From: Bacillota bacterium
Lineage (GTDB): Bacteria; Bacillota; Syntrophomonadia; Syntrophomonadales; Syntrophomonadaceae
DNA length: 12,866 nt
Reading direction: 5' to 3'
NCBI GenBank assembly: GCA_017861475.1
Contig: JAGFXV010000034.1
Span: 1-12,866, forward strand
Part shown: in pieces, positions 7,160-12,866 of the stretch
Position numbering within the stretch: the stretch's first letter is position 1
Layout: each line of letters begins with the position of its first letter
Program-made: the position numbers and the translations under genes
The notes under the pieces: model-generated
The model's input: only the letters and a program-made list of their open reading frames with translations
Databases searched by the model: none
Told to the model about the DNA's origin: nothing

Positions 7160-7440
7160 AAATAATTGCCGTGCACCTGGCCTCGAAACTACCTTCCGGG
7201 CGTTACTTGAACAGTTAGCTCCATTCAGGCCACCCTCCGTCACACGGAATGAACCCCTTAGTGCTGCTTCCTTCCGGACCTGACACGGTTCAAGGTGTCC
7301 CGTTGCGCAGGACCCAAACTTCTCAGCCACTTATTCAAGCCAGACCCCACAAGATCAGCCCCTCAGCTCAGGAATTCAATCCTGCTGCAGCGGGTTGCAG
7401 GTTACAGGGCACCGCTAATTCCCCATCTAGCACGGCAAAT
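7160..7440 (-). ncRNA. ffs: Signal recognition particle RNA, large Firmicutes form with Alu domain
   Basis: About 275-280 bases. The universally conserved Ffh-binding hairpin reads GTCAGGTCCGGAAGGAAGCA then GCAC on the minus strand (7283-7261), with the GGAA tetraloop and the asymmetric loop. The 5' end GCCGTGCTAG (about 7436-7427) pairs with the 3' end GCACGGC (7174-7168), closing the Alu-side structure as in the B. subtilis scRNA, whose GCCGTGCTAGGTGG, GCGGTNCCCTGTA and GTGCACGG elements are all recognisable here. The RNA scaffolds Ffh for co-translational membrane targeting. Exact ends are estimates; a 5' leader of about 45 bases is probably processed off. Confidence 0.95.
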
Positions 7441-7491
7441 CTATATTCAATTAACTGCGGACAACTGCTGTTGCCTGCCTTTTGCTTGTCT

Positions 7492-7520
7492 ATTGTACAT
7501 TCTTTTGCGTTGATTTGCAA
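7492..7520 (-). promoter_or_regulatory. Promoter of the SRP RNA gene
   Basis: Minus strand TTGCAA (7515-7520), 17 bases, TACAAT (7492-7497). The start would be near 7485, about 45 bases ahead of the mature SRP RNA, compatible with a processed precursor. No tRNA or other gene lies between. Confidence 0.6.
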
Positions 7521-7552
7521 GATGCATCCAATTATTAACATATACGAATTAA

Positions 7553-7579
7553 AAAGCAGAGGTCATAAGCCTCTGCTTT
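7553..7579 (-). terminator. Terminator after the lipoprotein gene
   Basis: A perfect 10-bp stem (AAAGCAGAGG at 7553-7562, CCTCTGCTTT at 7570-7579) with a 7-base loop, followed on the minus strand by further T. It lies about 22 bases past the stop of the YhcN-type gene and isolates it from the SRP RNA promoter. Confidence 0.88.
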
Positions 7580-7601
7580 CAATTTTGAATTATGCAACAG
7601 G

Positions 7602-8114
7602 TTATTTGGCTCTGGGGGTCATTCGTGTGCCAATATCCTGTATTTCTCTGCTGAAACTGGATAATGGCTTGCCGGCAGCAATTCCCTGTGATACTTTTTT
7701 GATCCTGGTAACTGTATCGATGTCTGAACTTACCATTACAGTATAATTTGGATATAGCTTCTTCACCTTGGTGAGCACTTCTTTTTCTACCATAGCTGAT
7801 TTGGTTTTTTCTAGATTTGCATTCAAATCAAGACCAACATACAACATTTTTCCGCTTATGACTGCCGTAGCACTGCGAACACCACTTACTTTTTTAGCCT
7901 CAGCAGCCGCTTGCATGGTTGCTTGTTTGTTTGCTGTCATGTTTGTTGTGTTTGTCCTATTGGTAGTATTCGGGGTAGGTGTAGTCACATAAGGCTTTTT
8001 GTTTGTGGGTGAAGGCGTATATGGCTTTTTGGAAGTTTGGCATCCCGCCAGCAACAGACTGAATGCAATTGTACATACCATCATTATCAGCAGTATTTTT
8101 TTAGAATGTTTCAA
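7602..8114 (-). CDS. YhcN/YlaJ-type sporulation lipoprotein
   Basis: 170 residues from a TTG start at 8114, chosen because AGGAGG lies 7 bases upstream and a signal peptide follows at once; a longer frame from 8201 has no RBS. Residues 1-24 are a lipoprotein signal (KK, hydrophobic core, lipobox LLAGC with Cys25). A Pro/Thr/Asn-rich linker (about 26-65, with two copies of KKPY) leads to a globular domain that resembles the YhcN/YlaJ family: AAAEAKKVSGVRSATAVISG, a YVGLDLNA strand, and a DIDTVTRIKKVSQGIAAGKP segment. Family members are found in spores or spore membranes and affect germination or outgrowth. A c-di-GMP-type riboswitch lies upstream on the same strand. Family assignment is good; function here is inferred. 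Confidence 0.85.
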   Translation of the reverse strand: MKHSKKILLIMMVCTIAFSLLLAGCQTSKKPYTPSPTNKKPYVTTPTPNTTNRTNTTNMTANKQATMQAAAEAKKVSGVRSATAVISGKMLYVGLDLNANLEKTKSAMVEKEVLTKVKKLYPNYTVMVSSDIDTVTRIKKVSQGIAAGKPLSSFSREIQDIGTRMTPRAK

Positions 8115-8248
8115 GAAGACACCTCCTGTTTGCTTTATTATTATCATTACGCTACTATTATTTGTTGCTGCAAATAAAACTATGCGCACTAATAAAATCA
8201 AGCAGTGCCTATAATTTTCACAAATTAAAAATAATTTTGCACAGCAAA

Positions 8249-8288
8249 AGAGCTGACCTTTATATTAAAACCTCGAATGGTCAGCTCT
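8249..8288 (-). terminator. Possible riboswitch-linked terminator upstream of the lipoprotein gene
   Basis: AGAGCTGACC and GGTCAGCTCT form a perfect 10-bp stem (arms 8279-8288 and 8249-8258) with a 20-base loop; on the minus strand the 3' arm runs into TCTTTTGC. It lies 53 bases after the aptamer and 135 bases before the lipoprotein start, the place expected for the expression platform. The U tract is short and the loop large, so strength is uncertain. Confidence 0.6.
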
Positions 8289-8341
8289 CCTGCTCCGGGT
8301 TGGTACTGAACAACAGTCCACCCTCCTTTGTATATTATTAT

Positions 8342-8425
8342 CCTGGCAACCGGGCCGCCATAGCTTGCGCCTTAGGCCCCTGGCTTTGTGCCCCCTCCTT
8401 TCGAAGGGTTTACCCACCAATCCAG
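8342..8425 (-). promoter_or_regulatory. Cyclic-di-GMP class I (GEMM-I) riboswitch aptamer
   Basis: On the minus strand: P1 arms CTGG (8425-8422) and CCAG (8346-8343); GGTAAACC at the P1/P2 junction; P2 stem CCCTTC/GGAGGG capped by a GAAA tetraloop; the linker GCACAAAGCC (consensus GCAAAGCC); and P3 carrying the 11-base tetraloop receptor CCTAAG...TATGG around a GCAA-capped helix; then CGGCCCGGTTGCCAGG. These are the hallmark parts of the class I c-di-GMP riboswitch, including the tetraloop-receptor contact. The G that I align with position 20 of the Vibrio aptamer is retained, favouring c-di-GMP over 3',3'-cGAMP. A TATAAT (8439-8444, minus strand) lies just upstream but lacks a matching -35 box. 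The next minus-strand gene is the lipoprotein at 7602-8114. Confidence 0.9.
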
Positions 8426-8693
8426 TTTTCCCAAACTAATTATACCTGGCGATATAATTTCATTTGGGCGCCTGCTCGAAAACCCTTGTCCATTACCGCT
8501 TATCTGTTCCTCCTCCGCCTATCTTAATATAAGCATAAACTTATACCATGATAGTTGGATCAAATCTGCCTGCCCGCAGGCTTTGGCCAGATTATTAACA
8601 ATGATTTCGGCCAGACAATATTTTCTGACAAGCACTGGCTCAGGATAATTTTTGAACAGGATTTTAGCTAAAGAGCCATTTCCTGTTATATTA
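8426..8693 (-). other. Gene-free leader region upstream of the riboswitch
   Basis: No convincing gene in either strand. If the promoter at 8694-8722 is used, this is transcribed leftward into the riboswitch. It contains several potential hairpins: TGGCTC/GAGCCA (8636-8641 and 8673-8678), GCCTGC/GCAGGC (8568-8581), TATAAG/CTTATA (8528-8545), and GGCCAGA given twice (8585-8591 and 8609-8615). One minus-strand frame stays open from about 8695 to 8519 without a standard start codon. Confidence 0.4.
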
Positions 8694-8722
8694 ATTTTAT
8701 TAAATTACATATAGCCTGTCAA
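8694..8722 (-). promoter_or_regulatory. Near-consensus promoter reading towards the riboswitch and lipoprotein
   Basis: Minus strand TTGACA (8717-8722), exactly 17 bases, TAAAAT (8694-8699). The start would be near 8686. It is the best -35/-10 pair upstream of the riboswitch, and would give a leader of about 570 bases before the lipoprotein start codon, with the aptamer in the middle. Confidence 0.6.
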
Positions 8723-8767
8723 TGTTTTTTCAGAATATTTCGATTATTTTGTTGCATTTTCTTGCCA

Positions 8768-8796
8768 TTGTGATTATTTTGCGGAAAGCAGATAAT
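8768..8796 (+). promoter_or_regulatory. Possible promoter of the DNA glycosylase gene
   Basis: TTGTGA (8768-8773), 17 bases, GATAAT (8791-8796). The start near 8803 would leave the RBS AGGAG (8806-8810) almost at the mRNA end. An alternative pair is TTGCAT (8752-8757) with TATTTT (8775-8780). Neither is strong. Confidence 0.3.
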
Positions 8797-8822
8797 TTTA
8801 TAAAAAGGAGACTGTAATCATA

Positions 8823-9389
8823 ATGGAATGTAAATCATTTGCCCCTATCTTACGGGAAGACGCGCGGGTTTTAATATTAGGTACGATGCCGAGCGTGATG
8901 TCTCTAAAGACGCACCAGTATTACGGTCATCCTCAAAATCACTTCTGGCCGATCATATTTTCCCTAATAGAACTGCCTTTGCCCTCTTCCTATGAGCAAA
9001 GAGTACAGGAAGTGATCAACAACCGAATTGCTATTTGGGATGTTGCTGCCAGTTGTGACCGTGAAGGCAGTAACGATTCCGCCATTCGCAATGCAATTGC
9101 CAATGATTTTCACAATCTGCTGCCCCGATTGCCGGAACTGCAGTTAATTTGCTTTAACGGTACCAAAGCCAGAGATTTATGGAAAAAACATGTTGGTGAC
9201 ATTTCACCATCTTCTGTAGGTTTTGTAACGCTGCCTTCAAGCAGCCCAATCCCAGGAAGAAAAATCAAAACGCTGCCACAAAAACTGGCAGCGTGGATGG
9301 TTATTAAAGAATATCTTGCCGGTAATAGAAATTTACGAAAGCTTTCCCTAAATCATTGGTCAATAAATACTGATCCCGGAAATGCCTGA
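8823..9389 (+). CDS. DNA-deoxyinosine (hypoxanthine) glycosylase, UDG superfamily
   Basis: 188 residues and the only plus-strand gene. The N-terminal core RVLILGTMPSVMSLKTHQYY then GHPQNHFW (about 15-42) is the active-site motif of the hypoxanthine-DNA glycosylase branch (family 6) of the uracil-DNA glycosylase superfamily; LPSSSPIPGR (137-146) is the second, DNA-intercalation motif (often LPSTSPA). N39 is in the catalytic-side position. The enzyme would excise deaminated bases, opening base excision repair. The conserved fold seems to end at EYL (about 165); the last 23 residues lie antisense to the neighbouring gene and look non-native. RBS AGGAG is 12 bases before ATG, slightly far. The gene overlaps the convergent gene by 86 bases. 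Confidence 0.85.
   Translation: MECKSFAPILREDARVLILGTMPSVMSLKTHQYYGHPQNHFWPIIFSLIELPLPSSYEQRVQEVINNRIAIWDVAASCDREGSNDSAIRNAIANDFHNLLPRLPELQLICFNGTKARDLWKKHVGDISPSSVGFVTLPSSSPIPGRKIKTLPQKLAAWMVIKEYLAGNRNLRKLSLNHWSINTDPGNA
9260..9294 (-). terminator. Terminator of the transglutaminase-like gene, inside the glycosylase gene
   Basis: ACGCTGCCA (9270-9278) and TGGCAGCGT (9286-9294) make a perfect 9-bp GC-rich stem with a 7-base loop. On the minus strand it is followed by TTTGATTTTT, and it lies 10 bases past the stop codon of the minus-strand gene. The same bases encode residues about 146-157 of the glycosylase on the plus strand, where there is no T tract, so the terminator is directional. Confidence 0.8.
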
Positions 9390-11397
9390 GCAAGGCTACC
9401 GGCCATATGAATTTGGAACCAAAGGCGGCGGTGGCAATAAAGCATTCATCTGTCCCGGCTTCTGCAATGTAGGAAATAGCAGTACAGGTGCTCTCATTTT
9501 TATCTATATTCTGAACGCTTATATAAAGGGTGCCGGACCCTGTTCCCAATTGTTCAGTCGACAACTGCAAAGTAGTCTGATCTGTAGGAACCTTCCCGGT
9601 TACAAAAGGAGTTTCCGTAGTCAGGGAACTGTATACTCTGATTTCATCTCCGCTATGCAATCCGGTAATATTAATCACATCAGAGGTGCCGGTTGCATTA
9701 TTGGTCACCATAACTTGTCCGGCAGTAAGTGCAGTACTGGCCAGTTTGACCTGAGCACATGCAATACTCAGATCACTCCACACACCGCTCAGGGTTCCAG
9801 TAACGGCAGCAGGACATACTCTGAAAAACAGATATTTGCCCACATCTGTATTTTGCACCGTATAAACCGATCCGATGGCCCCGGGGATCAAGGTTTTATC
9901 GCTGCCGTCAGCAGAAGCACCCCGATACCACTCAAACTGACTTAATCCCTTCTTATCATTCTCTGTATCATTGTAATTATAAATCCCGCTTACCGACTCA
10001 CCCGGCTGCAGTTTGCCGGTGATTTCCAGCGAACTGGCGGTTGGAGCCTGGTTGGTTGTCGAATATGTAAAATTCATATTCACTATTATATAACCTGTCA
10101 ACCCGCCTCGAGTGTAACGCGAAGCACTTAATCCGTAACCAACATAAGGTGAAATTTCTTGAATTATCTCTCCAACTCGATTAAGAGCTGTTGAAATATC
10201 CGTACTTCCAATGTAATATCTTATACTGCAAGCAGAATTATGATTTGTTATATTAGTTTGGATCATATTTCTAAGCTCAGTCTCATTTTCGGCAGTTTTT
10301 TCAAACAACAGGTAATCAAGCTGTAACTGCTGCCGTAACCGTACATAAGTATCACTTTGATCTGTGCCAAGAGCGATTTGGGTATTCAAAGTATCTGCAT
10401 AGGATATATTGGCCGCAGGCAATAAACCATCATACTCTGCATACGCTTTATGATCGAGATTGATTTCGGTATCGGTTAAATTGTAGTAGTTATATAAGAC
10501 CTGACCGACTTTATCCGTCACTGGATCATCCCAAGTGCAGTCCAGATAGTACCATTTGCCCTCAATCTCTACCAGATTCCAGGCATGAGCTCCGCCGCCG
10601 GCAGTCCCGCCAATGATCCTGGCCTGCAATCCTGCTTCTTCCAACATTTTGTAAGCCAGCAAAGAGTATCCCTGGCAAACCGTCTTCTTTTCTCCATATA
10701 AAGCAGCATAAGCAGAATGCTCAACAAGGGTGGTATCGTAAGCTACATTAAGTACAATATAGTCATGGATCGCTTTGACGATCTGGTGGGGATTCATACC
10801 CGCATCTATAATAATCGATAAAATATTGGTCACTGACACGTCTACATCGTTTTCCTGCGCCAAGGTGGTCAGATAGGATATATAGGCTGGATTTTCTGGA
10901 TCAGTATTGTTTATAAAGGATATTTCACTACTAGTCTCTCCTGGCAGTACACTATAAGGTAATTTAACTATATTGAACTTAAGATAATCGTCCTCATTTG
11001 TAATCGAATTTATTAGATTTGATAGACCATTTAGATTAAGTAAATTGCCATACTCATCCACTTCTCCAAGAGTGTTGAGAGGCCCTGTATATGTAACTTG
11101 CGGATATGTCTCGCGATTTGTGAAAGCCTGATATAAAACTGATTCCAGTTCTGTCATGTTAGCGGCTGTATAAGCAGTAACTCCCATTGGCTGCAGTGAT
11201 TTTACAGGCAGCAGCTTTTCTTGAATATCCACATAATAAGGATTAGTCCAGGTCTTTGTAATCGTTTCAACCACTTTGTCCGGATTTTCATCTGCAGCAT
11301 ATATCAATTGCGGAGTAAACAGAAATGTCATGATTAATAATGATATACCCGTCAGTATAATCTTAGCTTTCAATTTCAATTGCTCCATTTCTTTCAT
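9304..11397 (-). CDS. Secreted transglutaminase-like protein with Ig-like region and CFI-box C-terminus
   Basis: About 697 residues from ATG at 11397; other possible starts are ATG 11388 and TTG 11373, while the longer frame from 11451 has no RBS and lies at the likely promoter. Residues 1-34 form a signal peptide (KLKAK, hydrophobic core, LIYA cleavage region). A transglutaminase-like core holds a Cys-His-Asp triad: C241 in KTVCQGYS, H271 in GGGAHAWN, D286 in YYLDCTWDDP. A region about 450-550 resembles bacterial Ig-like modules (LEITGKLQPGESVSGIYNYN, FEWYR, GKYLFFRV). The C-terminus DECFIATAAFGS...LRHFRDQYLLTN...AFVNFYY is a CFI-box tail seen on exported proteins. Role is likely in the envelope as a peptidase or crosslinker; the substrate is unknown. 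The tail seems cut short after YY. Confidence 0.82.
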   Translation of the reverse strand: MKEMEQLKLKAKIILTGISLLIMTFLFTPQLIYAADENPDKVVETITKTWTNPYYVDIQEKLLPVKSLQPMGVTAYTAANMTELESVLYQAFTNRETYPQVTYTGPLNTLGEVDEYGNLLNLNGLSNLINSITNEDDYLKFNIVKLPYSVLPGETSSEISFINNTDPENPAYISYLTTLAQENDVDVSVTNILSIIIDAGMNPHQIVKAIHDYIVLNVAYDTTLVEHSAYAALYGEKKTVCQGYSLLAYKMLEEAGLQARIIGGTAGGGAHAWNLVEIEGKWYYLDCTWDDPVTDKVGQVLYNYYNLTDTEINLDHKAYAEYDGLLPAANISYADTLNTQIALGTDQSDTYVRLRQQLQLDYLLFEKTAENETELRNMIQTNITNHNSACSIRYYIGSTDISTALNRVGEIIQEISPYVGYGLSASRYTRGGLTGYIIVNMNFTYSTTNQAPTASSLEITGKLQPGESVSGIYNYNDTENDKKGLSQFEWYRGASADGSDKTLIPGAIGSVYTVQNTDVGKYLFFRVCPAAVTGTLSGVWSDLSIACAQVKLASTALTAGQVMVTNNATGTSDVINITGLHSGDEIRVYSSLTTETPFVTGKVPTDQTTLQLSTEQLGTGSGTLYISVQNIDKNESTCTAISYIAEAGTDECFIATAAFGSKFIWPVALLRHFRDQYLLTNDLGKAFVNFYYRQDIL

Positions 11398-11452
11398 ATA
11401 TATAGTACTTATAATTTTGAACAAGTTGCTGTAATATTCTAATTCTACCATT

Positions 11453-11482
11453 AATATAGCTTTACTTTGCTTCTTCTAGCAA
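11453..11482 (-). promoter_or_regulatory. Possible promoter of the transglutaminase-like gene
   Basis: Minus strand TTGCTA (11477-11482), 18 bases, TATATT (11453-11458). The start near 11446 would exclude the longest reading frame start at 11451 and favour the ATG at 11397 or later. The match is moderate. Confidence 0.3.
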
Positions 11483-11525
11483 TGAAATATCTTTTTGTGT
11501 CACTTAATAAAATATTTTCAGGCAA

Positions 11526-11580
11526 TGAAAAAATACAGAAAACCAGGAAACCTTCCTGCTATGTAAGGAAGGTTTCCTGG
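11526..11580 (-). terminator. Strong terminator downstream of the NuoF-type gene
   Basis: A perfect 14-bp inverted repeat (arms 11543-11556 and 11567-11580, loop of 10) is followed on the minus strand by TTTTCTGTATTTTTT. It ends the transcript entering from the right and separates it from the transglutaminase-like gene. Confidence 0.85.
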
Positions 11581-11601
11581 CTTGAACATAAAACCTGAAG
11601 T

Positions 11602-11631
11602 ATTATATATGACTCGGGGATCATATATAAT
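11602..11631. repeat. AT-rich inverted repeat between the NuoF-type gene and its terminator
   Basis: ATTATATATGA (11602-11612) and TCATATATAAT (11621-11631) form a perfect 11-bp stem around CTCGGGGA. On the plus strand four more T follow. It is weaker in GC than the neighbouring terminator; it might be a second, minor terminator or an mRNA-stabilising hairpin. Confidence 0.5.
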
Positions 11632-11685
11632 TTTTAAACCAGCTTAATGTTGATTAAAATATCACCTGCTACAGAAAGCTGTCGC

Positions 11686-12866
11686 TTAATTCAGCTTGGC
11701 AGCAAATTCAGATTTAAAGTGTTTCAGAGTAGTTAATACCGGGCCCGGTGCTGCCTGACCAAGACCGCACAGGCAGGCTACTGACATAACTCCACCCAGG
11801 TTTTCTGCCAGATCCATATCTGCGACCGATCCTTTACCTGAGTTGATCTTATGCATGATTTCATGCATGCGCTTGGTTCCCTCACGACAGGGATTACATT
11901 TGCCGCAGGATTCATGCTCGAAGAATTTGCTGATACGATCAATGATATCAACGATATCCCGAGTTTCATCCATGACAAAAACTGCTCCCGTTCCCAGCGT
12001 TGCCCCGATCTTGCCCATGGAATCAAAATCGATCTGGGTGTCAAGGAACTGCTCGGGGATAAATCCTCCGGAAGTTCCGCCAATTTGCACAGCCTTGAAT
12101 TTCTTGCCGCCAACAATTCCACCGCCCAAACCAAAAACAACGTCGCGGATGGTAACATTGGTCGGTACTTCAAAATAGGTGCGGTTGACAACATCACCGG
12201 TCAAGGTGAGAACTTTGGTTCCCGGATAGGAAGCAGCACCGATATTCTTGAACCAGTCTGCACCTTTTTCCAGAATAACCGGGATATTGGCATAGGTCTC
12301 AACGTTATTTACGATGGTGGGCTTTCCCCATAATCCTTCCACTCCAGGGAACGGAGGCTTGAATCTCGGTTCTCCCCGGTGTCCTTCGATTGATTCGATC
12401 AGGGCACTTTCTTCACCGCATACATAGGCTCCTCCGCCCATCCTGACTTCAATGTCAAAATCACCCAGAACGCCTTTGTCTTTGGCTTGTTTGATAGCCT
12501 TGTTGAGATTTTCCACCACGTAGGGATATTCGCCCCGGCAGTAGATATAGCCTTTGTTGGAACCAATAGCATATCCGCAGATGGCCATACCTTCAAATAA
12601 ACTCTGGGGATCTTCCATCATAATAATACGATCTTTATAAGTTCCAGGTTCACCTTCGTCAGCATTGCAGACCACATATTTCTGATCGGTTTCCAGCATG
12701 TATGAAAAGCTCCATTTCATGCCGCAATTGAAACCGGCCCCGCCTCTGCCGCGCAGACCTGAGTTCTTAACTTCATCGATCAAGGCTTTCCGGTCCATGC
12801 CTTTGGCTTTGGCCAGTGATTTGTATCCGCCGGCGTTGACATAATCATCAATGTTTAAAGGATCTA
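11686..12866 (-). CDS. NuoF/HydB-family NADH-binding flavoprotein subunit (5' part outside window)
   Basis: The frame runs off the right edge: codons continue upstream of the ATG at 12798 as DPLNIDDYVNAGGYKSLAKA, a normal NuoF lead-in, so the ATG is internal and 392 residues are visible. Motifs: NADH/FMN-binding GLRGRGGAGF, VVCNADEGEPGTYKDR, GGGAYVCGEESALIESIEGH and GEPRFKPPFPGVEGLWGKPT, an SLBB-like region, then 4Fe-4S ligands in CGKCNPCREGT with a further Cys in SVACLCGLG. It would oxidise NADH or reduce NAD in a complex such as an electron-bifurcating hydrogenase, a formate dehydrogenase or a Nuo module. It ends without the C-terminal ferredoxin domain of many HydB proteins. No catalytic partner follows it; partners must lie upstream. 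Odd: GAGFNCGMKW replaces the usual GAGFPTGxKW. Confidence 0.92.
   Translation of the reverse strand, partial: DPLNIDDYVNAGGYKSLAKAKGMDRKALIDEVKNSGLRGRGGAGFNCGMKWSFSYMLETDQKYVVCNADEGEPGTYKDRIIMMEDPQSLFEGMAICGYAIGSNKGYIYCRGEYPYVVENLNKAIKQAKDKGVLGDFDIEVRMGGGAYVCGEESALIESIEGHRGEPRFKPPFPGVEGLWGKPTIVNNVETYANIPVILEKGADWFKNIGAASYPGTKVLTLTGDVVNRTYFEVPTNVTIRDVVFGLGGGIVGGKKFKAVQIGGTSGGFIPEQFLDTQIDFDSMGKIGATLGTGAVFVMDETRDIVDIIDRISKFFEHESCGKCNPCREGTKRMHEIMHKINSGKGSVADMDLAENLGGVMSVACLCGLGQAAPGPVLTTLKHFKSEFAAKLN

Noticed and set aside
7249..7746. Plus-strand open frame of 165 codons
   Set aside because: It is antisense to the SRP RNA and to the end of the lipoprotein gene and crosses a clear terminator; no RBS.
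8157..8185. Sporulation-sigma-like promoter (GCATA with AT-rich -10) before the lipoprotein
   Set aside because: The -35-like GCATA is present but the -10 region matches sigma-F/G consensus poorly; too weak to list.
8150..8201. Longer N-terminus for the lipoprotein starting at 8201
   Set aside because: It lacks an RBS and would put 29 residues before the lipoprotein signal; the TTG at 8114 has a perfectly spaced AGGAGG.
8450..8500. Minus-strand 17-codon ORF (ATG at about 8492) ending in the TATAAT upstream of the aptamer
   Set aside because: The RBS-like GGAGG is about 14 bases from the ATG, the peptide has no recognisable features, and its stop lies in a possible -10 box.
8568..8615. Repeated GGCCAGA and GCCTGC/GCAGGC as part of a second riboswitch
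   Set aside because: The repeats do not show any conserved aptamer core that I can recognise; recorded only as potential hairpins.
8388..8648. Plus-strand open frame of 86 codons across the riboswitch region
   Set aside because: It has no ribosome binding site, low-complexity composition without family features, and lies antisense to the riboswitch aptamer, which explains the sequence conservation there far better.
9382..9945. Plus-strand open frame of 187 codons
   Set aside because: It is antisense to the transglutaminase-like gene, whose domains and codon pattern are coherent on the minus strand.

Overview
The window looks like chromosome of an anaerobic, spore-forming member of the Clostridia, possibly Syntrophomonas-like. 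The supporting signs are the Firmicutes order dnaX-ybaB-recR-yaaL-bofA preceded by a long SRP RNA with an Alu domain, a BofA homologue and a YhcN-type lipoprotein (both sporulation-linked), a ferredoxin-dependent 2-oxoacid oxidoreductase, a NuoF-type NADH-binding subunit, and strong AGGAGG ribosome binding sites with some GTG and TTG starts. Almost every gene is on the minus strand; only one gene, a DNA glycosylase, is on the plus strand. I see no insertion sequence, phage gene, tRNA or CRISPR array.

Layout, left to right. Positions 1-151 hold a leftward promoter and the hairpin-rich start of a transcript that leaves the window, resembling the leader of an rRNA operon. Positions 219-3794 hold a minus-strand operon: promoter with an operator-like inverted repeat, a P-loop NTPase, then alpha, beta, gamma and ferredoxin-like delta subunits of a 2-oxoacid:ferredoxin oxidoreductase (Kor/Vor family), then a terminator. 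Positions 3942-7115 hold the minus-strand housekeeping operon dnaX-ybaB-recR-yaaL-bofA (replication clamp loader, nucleoid protein, recombination mediator, small unknown protein, sporulation membrane protein). Positions 7124-7520 hold the SRP RNA gene with its own promoter and terminator.

Positions 7553-8722 are the most interesting part. A class I cyclic-di-GMP (GEMM) riboswitch lies on the minus strand, followed by a possible terminator and then a lipoprotein gene of the YhcN/YlaJ type. A near-consensus promoter lies 270 bases upstream of the aptamer, so the leader may be very long. This suggests second-messenger control of an envelope or spore lipoprotein.

Positions 8768-11482 contain a tail-to-tail pair: a hypoxanthine/uracil-type DNA glycosylase (plus) and a secreted transglutaminase-like protein with an Ig-like region and a CFI-box C-terminus (minus). 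Their ends overlap by 86 bases, and the terminator of the secreted protein lies inside the glycosylase coding sequence. The right end holds two strong inverted repeats and then the 3' part of a NuoF/HydB-type gene that runs off the window edge.

The metabolic genes fit a fermentative or syntrophic energy economy built on ferredoxin and NADH. All calls come from reading motifs by eye; no database search was done.
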